A stretch of DNA of 64,000 nucleotides from Atherix ibis (taxonomy: Eukaryota; Arthropoda; Insecta; Diptera; Athericidae), in contig OY282610.1 in assembly GCA_958298945.1 (NCBI GenBank), positions 30,578,167 to 30,642,166 on the forward strand. Direction: 5' to 3'. The translations under genes were made by a program, and so were the position numbers. How positions within the stretch are numbered: position 1 is the first letter of the stretch; the number at the start of each line of letters is the position of its first letter. Under the pieces are notes generated by a model, which worked only from the letters and a program-made list of their open reading frames with translations, had not been told where the DNA came from and did not search any database. Shown piece after piece: positions 49,080-59,545 of this stretch.

Positions 49080-49620
49080 AATATTTTTCCCATCAAAAAA
49101 ATACCTTTAAATTAAAAAAAAAATGTCTACAAAAGTTATGGTTCTGTCATAAAAGTATTGCTGAAAATTTTCTACACCAATGAGTCAATAAACAAAATAA
49201 CCAAATGTAAGGTTCTGAAAACGCACAAGTGAATATAAAATAAATTTATCGTATCTGAAAGTATTTCTTCAAAAATATCGTAAAAGAGTAGAAGATTCAG
49301 TTACCATCAATTCTAAGTACCTGAAATTAAAGATTTGATGTTGCAGCATAAATGCTATTTGCCCTACATAATATGTTAAATTTGAGCTCGAATGTCAGGA
49401 CGCTTAATTTTGATATTTGGTGATGTCAGTTGGCCTTCAACATTGTAAGATTTGATTTCGTTGGACTTATCCTTATAACGATGTTAAATAAGTTTTAAGC
49501 ATTTGAAAACTAACGCCCCCAAGTAATGGCCAAATTACAGTCTGAACTATACGAAACAGTTATCAAAAATTACCTTAAAAGGATCGAATCCTGCAAGAAG
49601 TTTCATAATATATTTTAAAT
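49080..49620 (+). pseudogene. Tc1/mariner-superfamily transposase relic
   Basis: Frames give VNKQNNQM and GSENAQV near 49180, VTINSKYLKLKI near 49300, GDVSWPSTL-DLISLDLSL near 49430 and RILQEVS at the end. The intact insect family reads GYVNKQNxRxWGxENPQV, VTVNGERY, GDVNWPPRSCDLTPLDFFLWGY and a C-terminal RxxxC-RGGH. Frameshifted and stop-ridden; same family as 1898-2105, 52060-52400 and the two repeats near 58.3 and 62.0 kb. Confidence 0.65.
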
Positions 49621-49829
49621 AATATTATATTTTGATCATAATAGCTAAATTTACATTACTTTTTTAAAACATCAATTGGATAACTCTTCATAATAAATAG
49701 ACTTTTTTCTCTAACAATTTTTCAATAAAAATAATAGTTTTAAAAGTATAAAAAAATATCTGAAAGTATAGAACATAAAATTTCTGAGTTCTTCGATATT
49801 TTTTACAAATGATATTGTTAGTCTACGAC
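49621..49829. other. Short AT-rich spacer
   Basis: Nothing recognised. Confidence 0.4.
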
Positions 49830-51430
49830 CATAGAGATTAAGTTACACTCAATCAACGCACCACAATTACTGGCAGTTTACAACCAGTAACCAGTTATAA
49901 GCTGATTACTCCAACTGTTAGTGGCGAGGCCTATCTAAACCTCTACTGTCATAAGCAGTTACAGCACCCGACATAATTACCAGTATTTCTCACCAGCGAT
50001 CCGGAGACCATACCCGCGATATGGGTATTAAACACAGCCACTACGTTGCTGCCTAAAGCGCCTCACCATTGTCGGGGGCAGTGTGTTTTAACATCATGGG
50101 GTACCCCGATTCCCGTAGTACTTCGGTTTGTACTCCGCTCATTGAGCTACGGTAAGGAATCTTGTAAATCCCTATGCACCGCTCAGGTACGCGTGTCTGC
50201 CAAGACCCACAAGGCCAACCGGAATCGACCTTGGCCTTTCACCTTGGGTACCATTCAAACACTCATTCACGCAAATCCATTAAGGCATTCACACTGTTCT
50301 CTCATACCTAACGCTCCATTGACATCCACACTATCTTCATTCACTACGATTCTACATGCACCTAAGTCAACAATCAAGCGGGGATGCCCCACCGTAGACT
50401 GTAGTGAATGCTTCCACACAGCACCTCCAGGTCCCTTGAAATTTCTTCCATGAGAAACTGCATTGCCTCGATTAATCAGTTCAGCGTCTGGCTTTGTATG
50501 CATGTTTGACACATATTCAAACATGCGTACAAAGCCAGACGCTGAAATGAATTCATGCCCACCCTTGCATACTGGTGGAGCATAATTTCACCCTATACAC
50601 ACGACGCATACATTGCACACGGAACAAACACACCCTTGTACAGGACTTTCACCGTTCTGGATCGAAGTCCCCATTCTTTGCGAAATACTCGCACCAGCAT
50701 GCCAACCAAACCGGCCACGCGCCACCTTATATATTGCAAGTGAGGCCGAAAGTTCCACCTCTCTCAAACCTTTACTCCAAGGTAACATACTTCCCGCGCA
50801 TATCGGACCCCGACCAAGAAACCCTCTTACAACATATACACAGTTCTCCTTTCTGAACCATTCACTCCCAATCAATCCTCCCATTCAGACACCATCTGCA
50901 TATAGCGCCTTTCTGCTACCTCTATCGTAGACCTACTCATCGCCGTCCCCCTTCCCCCCTCTCTTAATCAGAAGCAGAAGATCATCAGCATATGCGATTA
51001 CACCTCAACCGGTCTCCTCCAACTGCACCAAAAGACTGCTCATCATCATATTACAAATGCCAGGGCTGGCCACAGATCCCTGTAGGCAGCCACGCACCAT
51101 CTGGTGAACAACCCTACCATTGTTTCCGCACACGGCCGCATACCTTTCATGGAAGTAACTTCGCCATAAAGAAGTTTCTTCACATGAAACCTCTACAAGC
51201 CGCTCAATAATGCGATCCCATCGCAGGCAATTGAAGCCACTCCGGAAATACACAAACACACCACATACTCACTTTCTGCAACATACCGTCTTACATACAT
51301 CAAAGCGTCCTCAGTCGATTTACCTTTCGGAAATCCATACTGAGAGCGTACCAGGAGCAGTAATATTATAGAAGAACGAAAGGTTCCTATATGGGGTCGA
51401 TATTTGAAAAGTTTCCCAGCAAACTTATAT
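49830..51430 (-). mobile_element. R1-clade non-LTR retrotransposon relic
   Basis: A sharply GC-richer block. From the high end, the minus strand reads SQYGFPKGKSTEDALMYVRR, FNCLRWDRIIERLVEVSCEE, LWRSYFHERYAAVCGN, MVRGCLQGSVASPGICNMMM, AYADDLLLLIKR (reverse transcriptase active site) and MVSEWEDWLGVN. These match, in order, R1-clade RT blocks (GKSTEDA, GWDAVIERL, RGCPQGSxxGPxxWNxMM, AYADDLLLLV, SEWGxxVGV). Decayed sequence to about 49830 fits the C-terminal part and 3' UTR. Frameshifts and stops throughout; 5' half absent. No rDNA flanks it. Confidence 0.85.
50481..50545. repeat. Palindrome within the R1 relic
   Basis: 29-bp arms (50481-50509 and 50517-50545) with one mismatch around the 7-base loop CACATAT. 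Probably a fold-back rearrangement inside the retrotransposon. Confidence 0.85.
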
Positions 51431-52059
51431 GCTACTCGAAAGCAGCAAGAAACTGGAAAGCTTATGAAGTATACTTCAATTAATTTAATCTTTTATAGAT
51501 AAAAATTAACTAATGGGTTTAAAGCATTTGCCTAACTCCGCTCCTGACCAGCATAATAAAAGATATTTACTATATTAAGGTGTCAAAAATAGTTAAGTTG
51601 GCTTATAAAGCACGTGCAATTTTTTTATTTATTTTTATGCCTGTAAGGGTTAAGTTATTTATTATATCTCAAATGATAAGCATTTACAAAACAAATTTCC
51701 TAATGTGACATTATCAAAATTCAGTCGAGTGAAATGATAGTCACTCGATAACTGTAATACCAATTTAAGAATCACTCAACTTTCCTAGACCATACGATCT
51801 CCGAGTATTTCGACATTTTTGACAAAGGATATTATAAGTGATTTTTAGAGTAACAATTTATTATATGATCTACGATTGTCGAGTGACCATTTAAGTTAAA
51901 CAATAATAAAAATGGTTAAAACGTTTAAATGAAAATGTATTCAATTTACGCTTTGGAAAGTATTACTTGGTAAATGGTAGTTTTTAAATGCTCCTAAATT
52001 ATTAAAGCATCTGCGCAAATATAATTTTATATCAAATTTGATAATACTCGTAGTAATTA
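51431..52059. other. Intergenic, nothing identified
   Basis: Returns to AT-rich composition; no motif recognised. Confidence 0.4.
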
Positions 52060-52400
52060 TAACGGCATCAAATCTTACGATCTTGTGGACCAATTGTCAT
52101 CACTAAATGTGAAGGTTGCGCATCCTTGAAACTTCTCACACAATAAAGCCCAATTATGCCATGCGGTGTGGCTTATTTTTTCAAATTCAGCTCAAAAATT
52201 TTCTAGTTCAGGCCTTAAAAAAATCGGTATTCAGATCACAATACACACCAGACAGCCACTTTTTGCAGGTATAATAACTTTTTTTAGGTAATTTTAAGCT
52301 TTTAGAACCTTATGTATGAACATTTTACTAATTAATGAAATGAGCCTCATCGTTGAAGAAAATTTTAAAGAACTTGGCTACGGCAAAATTGCCACTTTCG
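52060..52400 (-). pseudogene. Tc1/mariner-superfamily transposase relic (minus strand)
   Basis: Read downward from 52400: FFNDEAHF at about 52360-52337, AKSGCLVCIV, and SDDNWSTRS-DLMPL near 52100-52063. These correspond to FSDEAHF, QKVTVWCAL and GDVNWPPRSCDLTPLD of the family seen at 49080-49620. Strongly shortened and frame-shifted. Confidence 0.6.
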
Positions 52401-52633
52401 TAGATGTTGTTTTTTCAATTTCTTCGCATTTTCTTCAATGGAAAATTTTATTTAAAAAAAAAAATTAATAATAGCTGTATTATTTAGAACTTCAAATTGG
52501 ATATGAAAATAAATTTCTGAAAGCTTTCAAAAAGTCCGAAAATTTTAATATTTTGATAAAGAAAGTTTTTTCTTTTTTAAATCTGTATAATCTATTTAAA
52601 CGAATCCACCCAGTCCTAGTTAATGAAAAACTT

Positions 52634-52833
52634 ATTCCTGATCACCAATTTGGCTTCCGATCTGAACACTCCACTATCTAGCAATGACATTGCGTTGGTG
52701 ATCATATGATATCCTCTCTTCAGATGAAAGAGTATTGCCCAGGAGTGTTTTTAGATATCTCCCAAGCTTTTGATCGTGTGTGGCATGCTGGATTCCCCTG
52801 GAAAATCAAAAACTTTTTCCCTTCAACATACTA
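52634..52833 (+). pseudogene. jockey-like reverse transcriptase relic, left part
   Basis: One frame reads IPDHQFGFRSEHSTI, two stops, then MKEYCPGVFLDISQAFDRVW and HAGFPWKIKNFFPS. HQFGFRxxHST and FLDxSQAFDxVWHxGL are the RT blocks of jockey-clade elements. It is interrupted at 52833 by a mariner and resumes at 54124. Confidence 0.8.
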
Positions 52834-54121
52834 CGAGGGTCGTTAAATAAGTCCTTAGAAAATCCAAGAAATTGCGCTCGTAGTGTCGGTAAAGATTTTT
52901 TTTGTAAGTAGAATTATCGACAGGAAAGCTGTCAAAATTTCAGCTCGATCAATAGCGTAGGTCAATTTCTATCGTCGATTAAAGTTAACGACATTTATTT
53001 GTGCATAACAATGGAAAAAAGCGAGTTTAGGGCTGTCATCAAACATCTACATTTGAAAGGCTTAAGCCCGAAAGAAATTAAAGCCGAGTTGGATGCAGTT
53101 CATTGCACATCTGCACCTGTGTTTGCGACGGTTTACAATTGGGTGAATGAATTTAAACGTGACCGTTCATCCACAAAAGATGAACATCGTTCAGGACGCA
53201 CAGTTGAGGTGTCCTGAAATCATCGACAAAATCCACGATCTGATTTTGAACGATCGGCGAATTAAAGTGCGCGAATTAGTTGAGGCCACGGGCATATCAC
53301 AAGGTACAGTCGCTTCAATTTTGCATGAAAAATTGTCTGTGAAAAAAATTTCGGCATGGTGGGTGCCGCGTTTGCTCTCAGAGGAGAATAAGCGCAACCG
53401 TGTAGTGGACTCTGAGGCTATGTTGGCACTCTTTCATCGCAATCCTGCCGAATTCCTTCGTCGATATGTCACTGTGGACGAAACCTGGATACACTACTAC
53501 ACTCCAGAAACGAAGAGACAGTCATCACAGTGGATTTTCAAGGGCAAACGGGCTCCGAAGAAGGCAAAAACTGTGCCATCGGCCGGCAAGGTGATGACCA
53601 CGGTCTTTTGGGATTCGCAGGGCATCATTTTTATCGACTACTTGGAAAAAGGAAAAACAATAACAGGAGCGTATTACGCGTCGTTATTGCAACGGTTGAG
53701 CGAGGAAATCAAAGAGAATCGCCCCCATCTGAAGAAGAAAAAAATCCTCTTGCATCAGGACAATGCGCGTGTGCACACCTGCGCTATTTCCATGGCCAAA
53801 ATTGTGGAATTGAGAATGGAATTGTTGCAGCATCCCGCTTATTCACCAGATTTGGCCCCGAGTGACTATTTTCTTTTCCCCAATCTGAAGAAATGGCTTG
53901 GCGGACGACGGTTCACTTCCAACGAGGACGTCATTGCTCAAACGGATGAGTATTTTGCAGAACTTCCGAAATCCTATTTTTTGGACGGGATAAAAATTGT
54001 GGAAAAACGGTTGGAAAAGTGTATAGAGCGAAAAGAAGATTACGTTGAAAAATAATTTTTTTTTTTTTTTAAAAAACATTTTTTTTCCATCTTTTTCTAA
54101 GGACTTATTGAACGACTCTCG
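52834..54121 (+). mobile_element. Full-length mariner inserted in the jockey relic
   Basis: TA at 52832-52833 and 54122-54123. Terminal inverted repeats agree at 27 of 29 positions (CGAGxGTCGTTxAATAAGTC and on). About 1.29 kb. The terminal sequence is related to that of the mariner at 38311. Confidence 0.92.
53011..54055 (+). pseudogene. mariner transposase with a single frameshift
   Basis: ATG at 53011 opens MEKSEFRAVIKHLHLKGLSP. The frame holds to about 53210, where a small deletion moves it; the second frame then runs open to TAA at 54055. Helix-turn-helix region, WVPRLL linker, TVDETW, HQDNARVH and AYSPDLAPSDYF follow, with 34 residues between the second and third Asp (DD34D). All catalytic Asp are intact. 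Apart from the one break the ~347-residue protein is complete, the best preserved transposase in the window with that at 21593. Confidence 0.92.
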
Positions 54122-54123
54122 TA

Positions 54124-54460
54124 CCTATAAATTCTTAGACTACTGGACAAACGCTCGATACTAACAATTATAAAACATATTTGGACTTACGGAATTAAAC
54201 TTTAAGGTTCAACGAAACGTTCCAATTCCTATCGCGTCTAGGCCTTACAATCTAAGATCCTCCGTCAAATTGTTGATGCCTCCTTTTATGTTCGTAATAC
54301 ATCGTGATCTAAATGTTGCCTTTGTTCAGTACCTATGCATTTCCGGTTAACAAAAATTTCACTTCCGTTTATCCTATCATCATAATCCACTTGTGAAGAC
54401 ACTCATCGGAGACTTAAGAGACAATGGCCTAGAGATTTTCTAGAGTAATCTAACTTGCAT
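54124..54460 (+). pseudogene. jockey-like relic, right part
   Basis: Pieces read LTIIKHIWTYGIKL, GSTKRSN and SKILRQIVDASFYVRN, matching the jockey post-RT pattern KPIWTYGIQLWG and FQSKxLRxIxxAPxYVxN. It continues the relic at 52634-52833, but with sequence missing between, so a deletion preceded or accompanied the mariner insertion. Confidence 0.7.
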
Positions 54461-56436
54461 TAGTTGGAGAAACGCCAATGGGTGTTTACTCTCACTTCAT
54501 GATGCACAAGATTATAAATTAAAATATTATGTAAATCTGCTTGTTGCAAACAATTGTAGTTCAGAAAAAATCGAAACGGGTCATTATTGAAATTCAATGG
54601 ACTATTAGTCTATTCGATAACCGTAATACAAATTAAAGAGTCACGCATTATTTGAGAGCCATGCGATTCCTAAGCTTCTGAACTTCTGAATTGTTAGTAA
54701 TTTCTAGAATTATCATTTGACCATTAAAATTTAAAAAAAAATAGAAATTACACTAAAAAGAAGGGCAAACTATTTTTTCAATTACCCTGAATGTGTTATT
54801 ATTAATTATTTTTACTTCCTTTAATAATCAATAATTCATAATTTCATATTTTAATGTCTAATCTTAAATTTTAATATTTTAATTAGAAAATTTTTTTAAT
54901 TTACTTATAAATTTTCCTCATTAAATAATAAATGTACAAATCTTTTGTTACCTAAAATAATTTATCCTTTATTTTATTTATTGTCCTGTATTTTAAAAAC
55001 TGAAAATTCTGTTTATAAAAATAATTTTGGAGCCAACATAAAATACGATTTTGGAGCCAACATAAAATACCGAACAAAACGGATTTAAATTATTTTTAAA
55101 AGAAAATAAAATAATTGACCCAGATATATCTGTATAATTTCTTTGTTAATATTATATATAATAATAGTAGTGCTCTAGGGTCAATTTGATGAAACTTCCA
55201 CTATAAACCCCAATGACCAATATTCCAACCAAAGAGATTATATGTTTTCTACTTGACGGAATTTCCAAATAAATGGTTTGTTATGAACTGCTAACAACCA
55301 ATCATGATAATAAATTTGAGTTTATATTACCGACAGCTGACAATTTTAAATTAGTCCGCCAAGCCCCAACATCCTCGCCACCACCCAAAAGAAATTCAAA
55401 TTGAAATGTTTTCGTCTTAAAAAAAATGACTGCGGTTTCGTTTATCGAATATGAGATCGTCTACTTTTTCTTATTGTAAACGTAAACTAAGTTGATATTT
55501 TATTGTAGGTAACGCTTTTTATGAAGAAATAATATTTTTTCTTTTAAAAAATTTTTCGTATCTTAAAAATTGTATGAAAATTTTAAAAATTAATAGAAAT
55601 TTCTTTAAAAAAATATAAGAAATTAATTAAAAATTTTTTTGTACAAATTTTATTAATTCAAATATTTAAATTATAAATAATTAAATAAAATTACTAAAAA
55701 GAAATAAGCAATTTTGTTATTAAAAGTAATTTTTTTAAAGCACACAAGTTGAAGAGAATTTTCCAATGGAAAAAGCTACCCTTAACTATTCTGCCATAAG
55801 CTCCAATATTGTCGTATGTTTCTATGTATATGCGAATATAATCCCGAAATAATGATAAAATGCACCATTAGCCAAAATGTCAAAATTTGATTATCTGTAA
55901 TTATATATCCAGAACCGGAAGAACCCAAAATTTTACATTTAAGGTTCTTAAAAGCATTCGGAATGACCTTTTTTTCTGTGCAATTAACTAAAACATCAGT
56001 TTTGGGTTATACTAGTTAATATTATTAGTATTATAATTTTTTTTCAGAAAATAAATTCGGATGTGTTTTTACAAAATTACAGCTTCTCTAATTCTACTAT
56101 TAACTTAAATGTTAAAATAATCCTTGATTAATTTCGGATTTAGCGGAGAATATGCCATGTAATATATTTTAAGCTAAATTGAGAAAATGTTTCGAATTAA
56201 ACTAAAAAAAAATTCGTTTCACTATAAAAACTCTTAAATAATATTAACTGTTTTTTTAATTAAATTAACTTAATTTATTTGAAAGAGTGTGTAAATTTGA
56301 TTTTGAAAAAAAAACAATATATAAATTTGAAAATTTATTACCTTTAGAAATGACCAATTTATAGAATATAGTATATTAAAGTTAAAAGTATCCTAGTTGA
56401 ATGAAAATATTAAAGATATTGGCTCGAAAAGATATA
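54461..56436. other. AT-rich intergenic DNA
   Basis: No gene recognised. A 24-bp unit containing TTTTGGAGCCAACATAAAAT is repeated exactly in tandem at 55024-55071 (last base differs). Confidence 0.45.
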
Positions 56437-57739
56437 CGAGGTCTGTTCAAAAATTATCGCGAATTTTTAATTTCCGCGGGTTACGTATATTCGATTTTCG
56501 ATTTTTTATGGCGTTATATTGGTACTCATGTCTCTCACTTATGCCGATAAGTTTGGCCATTTTGAATGTTTAGTTAATTTTTGACAGCTGCTTTGCTTGC
56601 ACTTGTTTTGGCTCGACTTCGATTTTTGCCCATTCCAAAAAATGCATCAAAGAATCTGAATCAAATTTTGTGTGAAAAACAATATTAATTGTGCGGACGC
56701 ATTCAGAATGTTGACTGTGGCATATGGTGAAGCTACCTTGGACCGAAGCAACGTTTATCGGTGGTACAAAATGTTCTCAGAGGGCCGAAAAGATGTGAAC
56801 GACGAAAAGCGTGCCGGACGCCCGAGCACGTTAACAACAGACGAAAACATTGATGGAGTGAAGAAAATAATATTGGCCAATCGTCGAATCACCGTTAGAG
56901 AAGTTGCTGAGAGCTTAAACATATCGATTTTTACCAATGATTTGCACGTGAGACGGGTCGCCGCGAAATTTGTATCAAAATTGCTCAATTTTGACCTAAA
57001 ACTGCATCGCATTAACATTGCTAAGGAGCTGTTGGACTCTGTCCGCGATGACCCAAATTTGCTCCAGAGTATCATAACTGGTGACGAATCATGGGTTTAT
57101 GGTTATGACATGGGAACCAAAGCTCAATCATCCCAATGGAAGCTGCCGCACGAGCCAAGACCGAAAAAAGCGCGCCAAGTTCGGTCGAATGTGAAGGTTT
57201 TGCTTACAGTTTGCTTCGATTGCAGGGGCGTGGTGCATCATGTGGTCTTGCCACAGGGTAGAACAGTCAATAAGAAATATTACCTACAAGTTATGCGGAA
57301 ATTGCGCGAAGCAATCCGCCAGAAACGACTAGATTTGTGGAAGAACAAAAATTGGCTTTTGCACCATGATAACGCCCCTGCTCACGCATCGTTGCTTGTG
57401 TGCGCGTTTTTGGCCAAAAATAATACACTAATAATACCGCAGCCACAGTATTCCCCAGATCTGGCCCCCTGTGACTTTTTCTTGTTCCCGAAACTGCAGA
57501 GCCCCATGAAAGGACGACGCTACGCTATGATTGAGGAGATAAAGACGGCATCGAACGAGGAGCTGAACAAGATCACAAAAAATGATTTTTTGAAGTGCTT
57601 CGAGGATTAGAAAAAACGTTGGCACAAGTGTATAATATCTGGTTGGGATTACTTTGAAGGGGACAAAATAGATATTCATAAATAAATAAATAATTTTTGA
57701 AAAAACACAAAATTCGCGATACTTTTTGAACAGATCACG
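56437..57739 (+). mobile_element. Near full-length mariner, parent family of the chimeric copies
   Basis: TA at 56435-56436 and 57740-57741; terminal inverted repeats match at 28 of 31 positions (CTGTTCAAAAA then ATCGCGAATTTT). 1303 bp. Its first ~220 bp are the sequence found as both arms of the elements at 3932 and 33495. Confidence 0.93.
56642..57685 (+). pseudogene. mariner transposase with two nonsense codons and a small deletion
   Basis: The frame from ATG 56642 to TAA 57685 is 348 codons. It is broken by TGA at 56657 and by TAG at 57608, where the family has Trp (CFEDW). About six codons are missing in frame after NISI in the DNA-binding domain. Blocks: NINCADAFRMLTVAYGE, GRPSTLTTDENID, TGDESWVYGYD, LLHHDNAPAH, YSPDLAPCDFFLF. 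DD34D spacing holds and the three Asp are present. Inactive. Confidence 0.9.
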
Positions 57740-57741
57740 TA

Positions 57742-58311
57742 TAGTAATTATATTATTTTCATTTGGAAGAATAGTTATGATTTTTTTCTGTTCTTAAAAA
57801 ACGCATTGAACCCTTTTTGTTAATATTTTTTTTTTCTTTAACATAAAACTTTTGTTTTTTTTTAAAGATATTCTTGAAAGTGTCAGAAAAAAACTTTATA
57901 TTCTTTGTGAACAATCCCCTCGTTCCTTCAAAGCAGTTGCCTTAGGCAATAGGGCAGGAAGGTCTCAACTGGAATCGCTTTAAGATCTTCGGTTACAATC
58001 TTCTAGATGTTGTCGACAGAATGAAGATTTATTCAAGTGTTTTTTTGAACAGACAAAAATTACATGGACTTATATTAGGTGAACAGGGGACTTGGGCATT
58101 ATCATCTAAGTGTCTGTAATATCTGATCTGACGGAAAAAAACGTTTTTCTGAACCTTTCAAAAAAGTCTTTTTTACAAAAAATTCCTTGAAAGGCTCTAT
58201 ATTTTCATCAGTTTTTAATGCTAAAGGACTGCTTAAACTCCTTTATCCCACTGGAAAACTTGTTTGCTAAATAAGAAATATTTCCCATGGGCTCGTTACA
58301 ACTTGTCCTGT
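57742..58311. other. Intergenic, possible faint transposase trace
   Basis: On the minus strand at about 58015-57925 the text reads KIVTEDLKAIPVETF, which is like the C-terminal part of some mariner-like transposases. Too short to assign. Confidence 0.25.
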
Positions 58312-59545
58312 TGTCTGTCATACCATAATTTTTTTATTTCCTAAAAACTTTTCAGGTATTTAAGTTAAAAAAAAATATAACGGATAACTGTACGGTTCGG
58401 AAAGTTCGGTGTAAATTCATTTAGTATAAAGTTTGCCATTTTTAGATATTAAATGATTAGCTACTAAATAATGCACTAAATTTGTATATATATAAACGGA
58501 TTGAGTGCTACAAGAATAGGCATTAATATAACAATCAATTTTTAAAAAAAATTCTCTTCAGCGATGAGGCCAATTTTTCACTTGGTGAATACGTCAATAA
58601 GCAAAATAAACGCACGTAAGGCTCTAACAACCCACAAGTAAGTATGGAAATGCTATTGTATCTTCGAAAAGGGAATGTCTGTTTGTAGACATTTTTATTT
58701 GATCTATATGAGGTTTATAGATATACCTTTGAAAATAAAGAAGGAGAGAACATTACCGGTAATTTGGAACATTTTTATTTGGTCTTTATGAGGTTTTGAC
58801 AAAATGGCAATCCAAGCCACACAAAAAAAAGAAATTTGGATTTATCGCGCTAAAAAATTCTCATAATGCATAATTTCGAGATCTAATGGAAATGTCCAGA
58901 TCGACACGTTTTGGTTTTTTTAAGAGCCTTACACGCAAAATAACCGCATGTAGGGCTCTAAAAACCCACAAGTAACTGTGGAAATGCTATTGTATCTTCG
59001 AAAAGGGAATGTCTGTGTGTAGACATATTTATTTGGTCTATATGAGGTTTGTAGATATACCTTTGAAAATAAAGAAGGAGAGAACATGACCGGTAATTTG
59101 GAACATTTTTATTTGGGCTTTATGAGGTTTTGACAAAATGGCAATCTAAGCCACACAAAAAAAAGAAATTTTGGATTTGTCGCGCTAAAAAATTCTCAGA
59201 ATGCATAATTTCGAGATCTAATGGAAATGTCCAGATCGACACGTTTTGACTTTTTTTAAGAGCCTTACATGCAAAATAACCGCATGTAAGGCTCTAAAAA
59301 CCCACAAGTAACTGTGGAAATGCTATTGTATCTTTAAAAAGGGACTGTCTGTATGCATTTTTGTCTGCCGATATACCTTTAAAAATAAAGAAGGAGAGAA
59401 CATTACCGGTAATTTGGAACATTTTTATTTGGTCTATATGAGGTTTTGACAAAATGGGAAGCTAAGCCACACACAAAAAAAAAGAAATTTTGGCTTTATC
59501 GCGCTAAAAAAATTCCCAAAACGCATAATTTCGAGAGTTAAAAGA
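58312..59545 (+). repeat. Repeat copy 1: decayed transposase with tandemly amplified core
   Basis: From 58560 the plus strand reads SDEANFSLGEYVNKQN and GSNNPQV, the FSDEAHFxLxGYVNKQN block of the Tc1/mariner-superfamily family found at 49080. The following ~335-bp segment is then repeated: GCAAAATAA anchors recur at 58601, 58935 and 59271, the third unit being incomplete. Each unit carries CATAATTTCGAGATCTAATG (IISRSNGNV, family IISRxGDV). A palindrome marks the unit junctions. The first ~250 bases (from TGTCTGTCATACCATAATTT) are shared with copy 2 at 61993. Confidence 0.8.
59260..59294. repeat. Perfect palindrome at a tandem-unit junction
   Basis: 13-bp arms GAGCCTTACATGC and GCATGTAAGGCTC around AAAATAACC. 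Imperfect versions sit at the other junctions, about 58924-58958 and 62614-62648. Confidence 0.85.

Noticed and set aside
50046..50930. Several overlapping plus-strand open frames in the GC-rich block
   Set aside because: They are antisense to the R1-type reverse transcriptase relic; long frames arise from its higher GC content.
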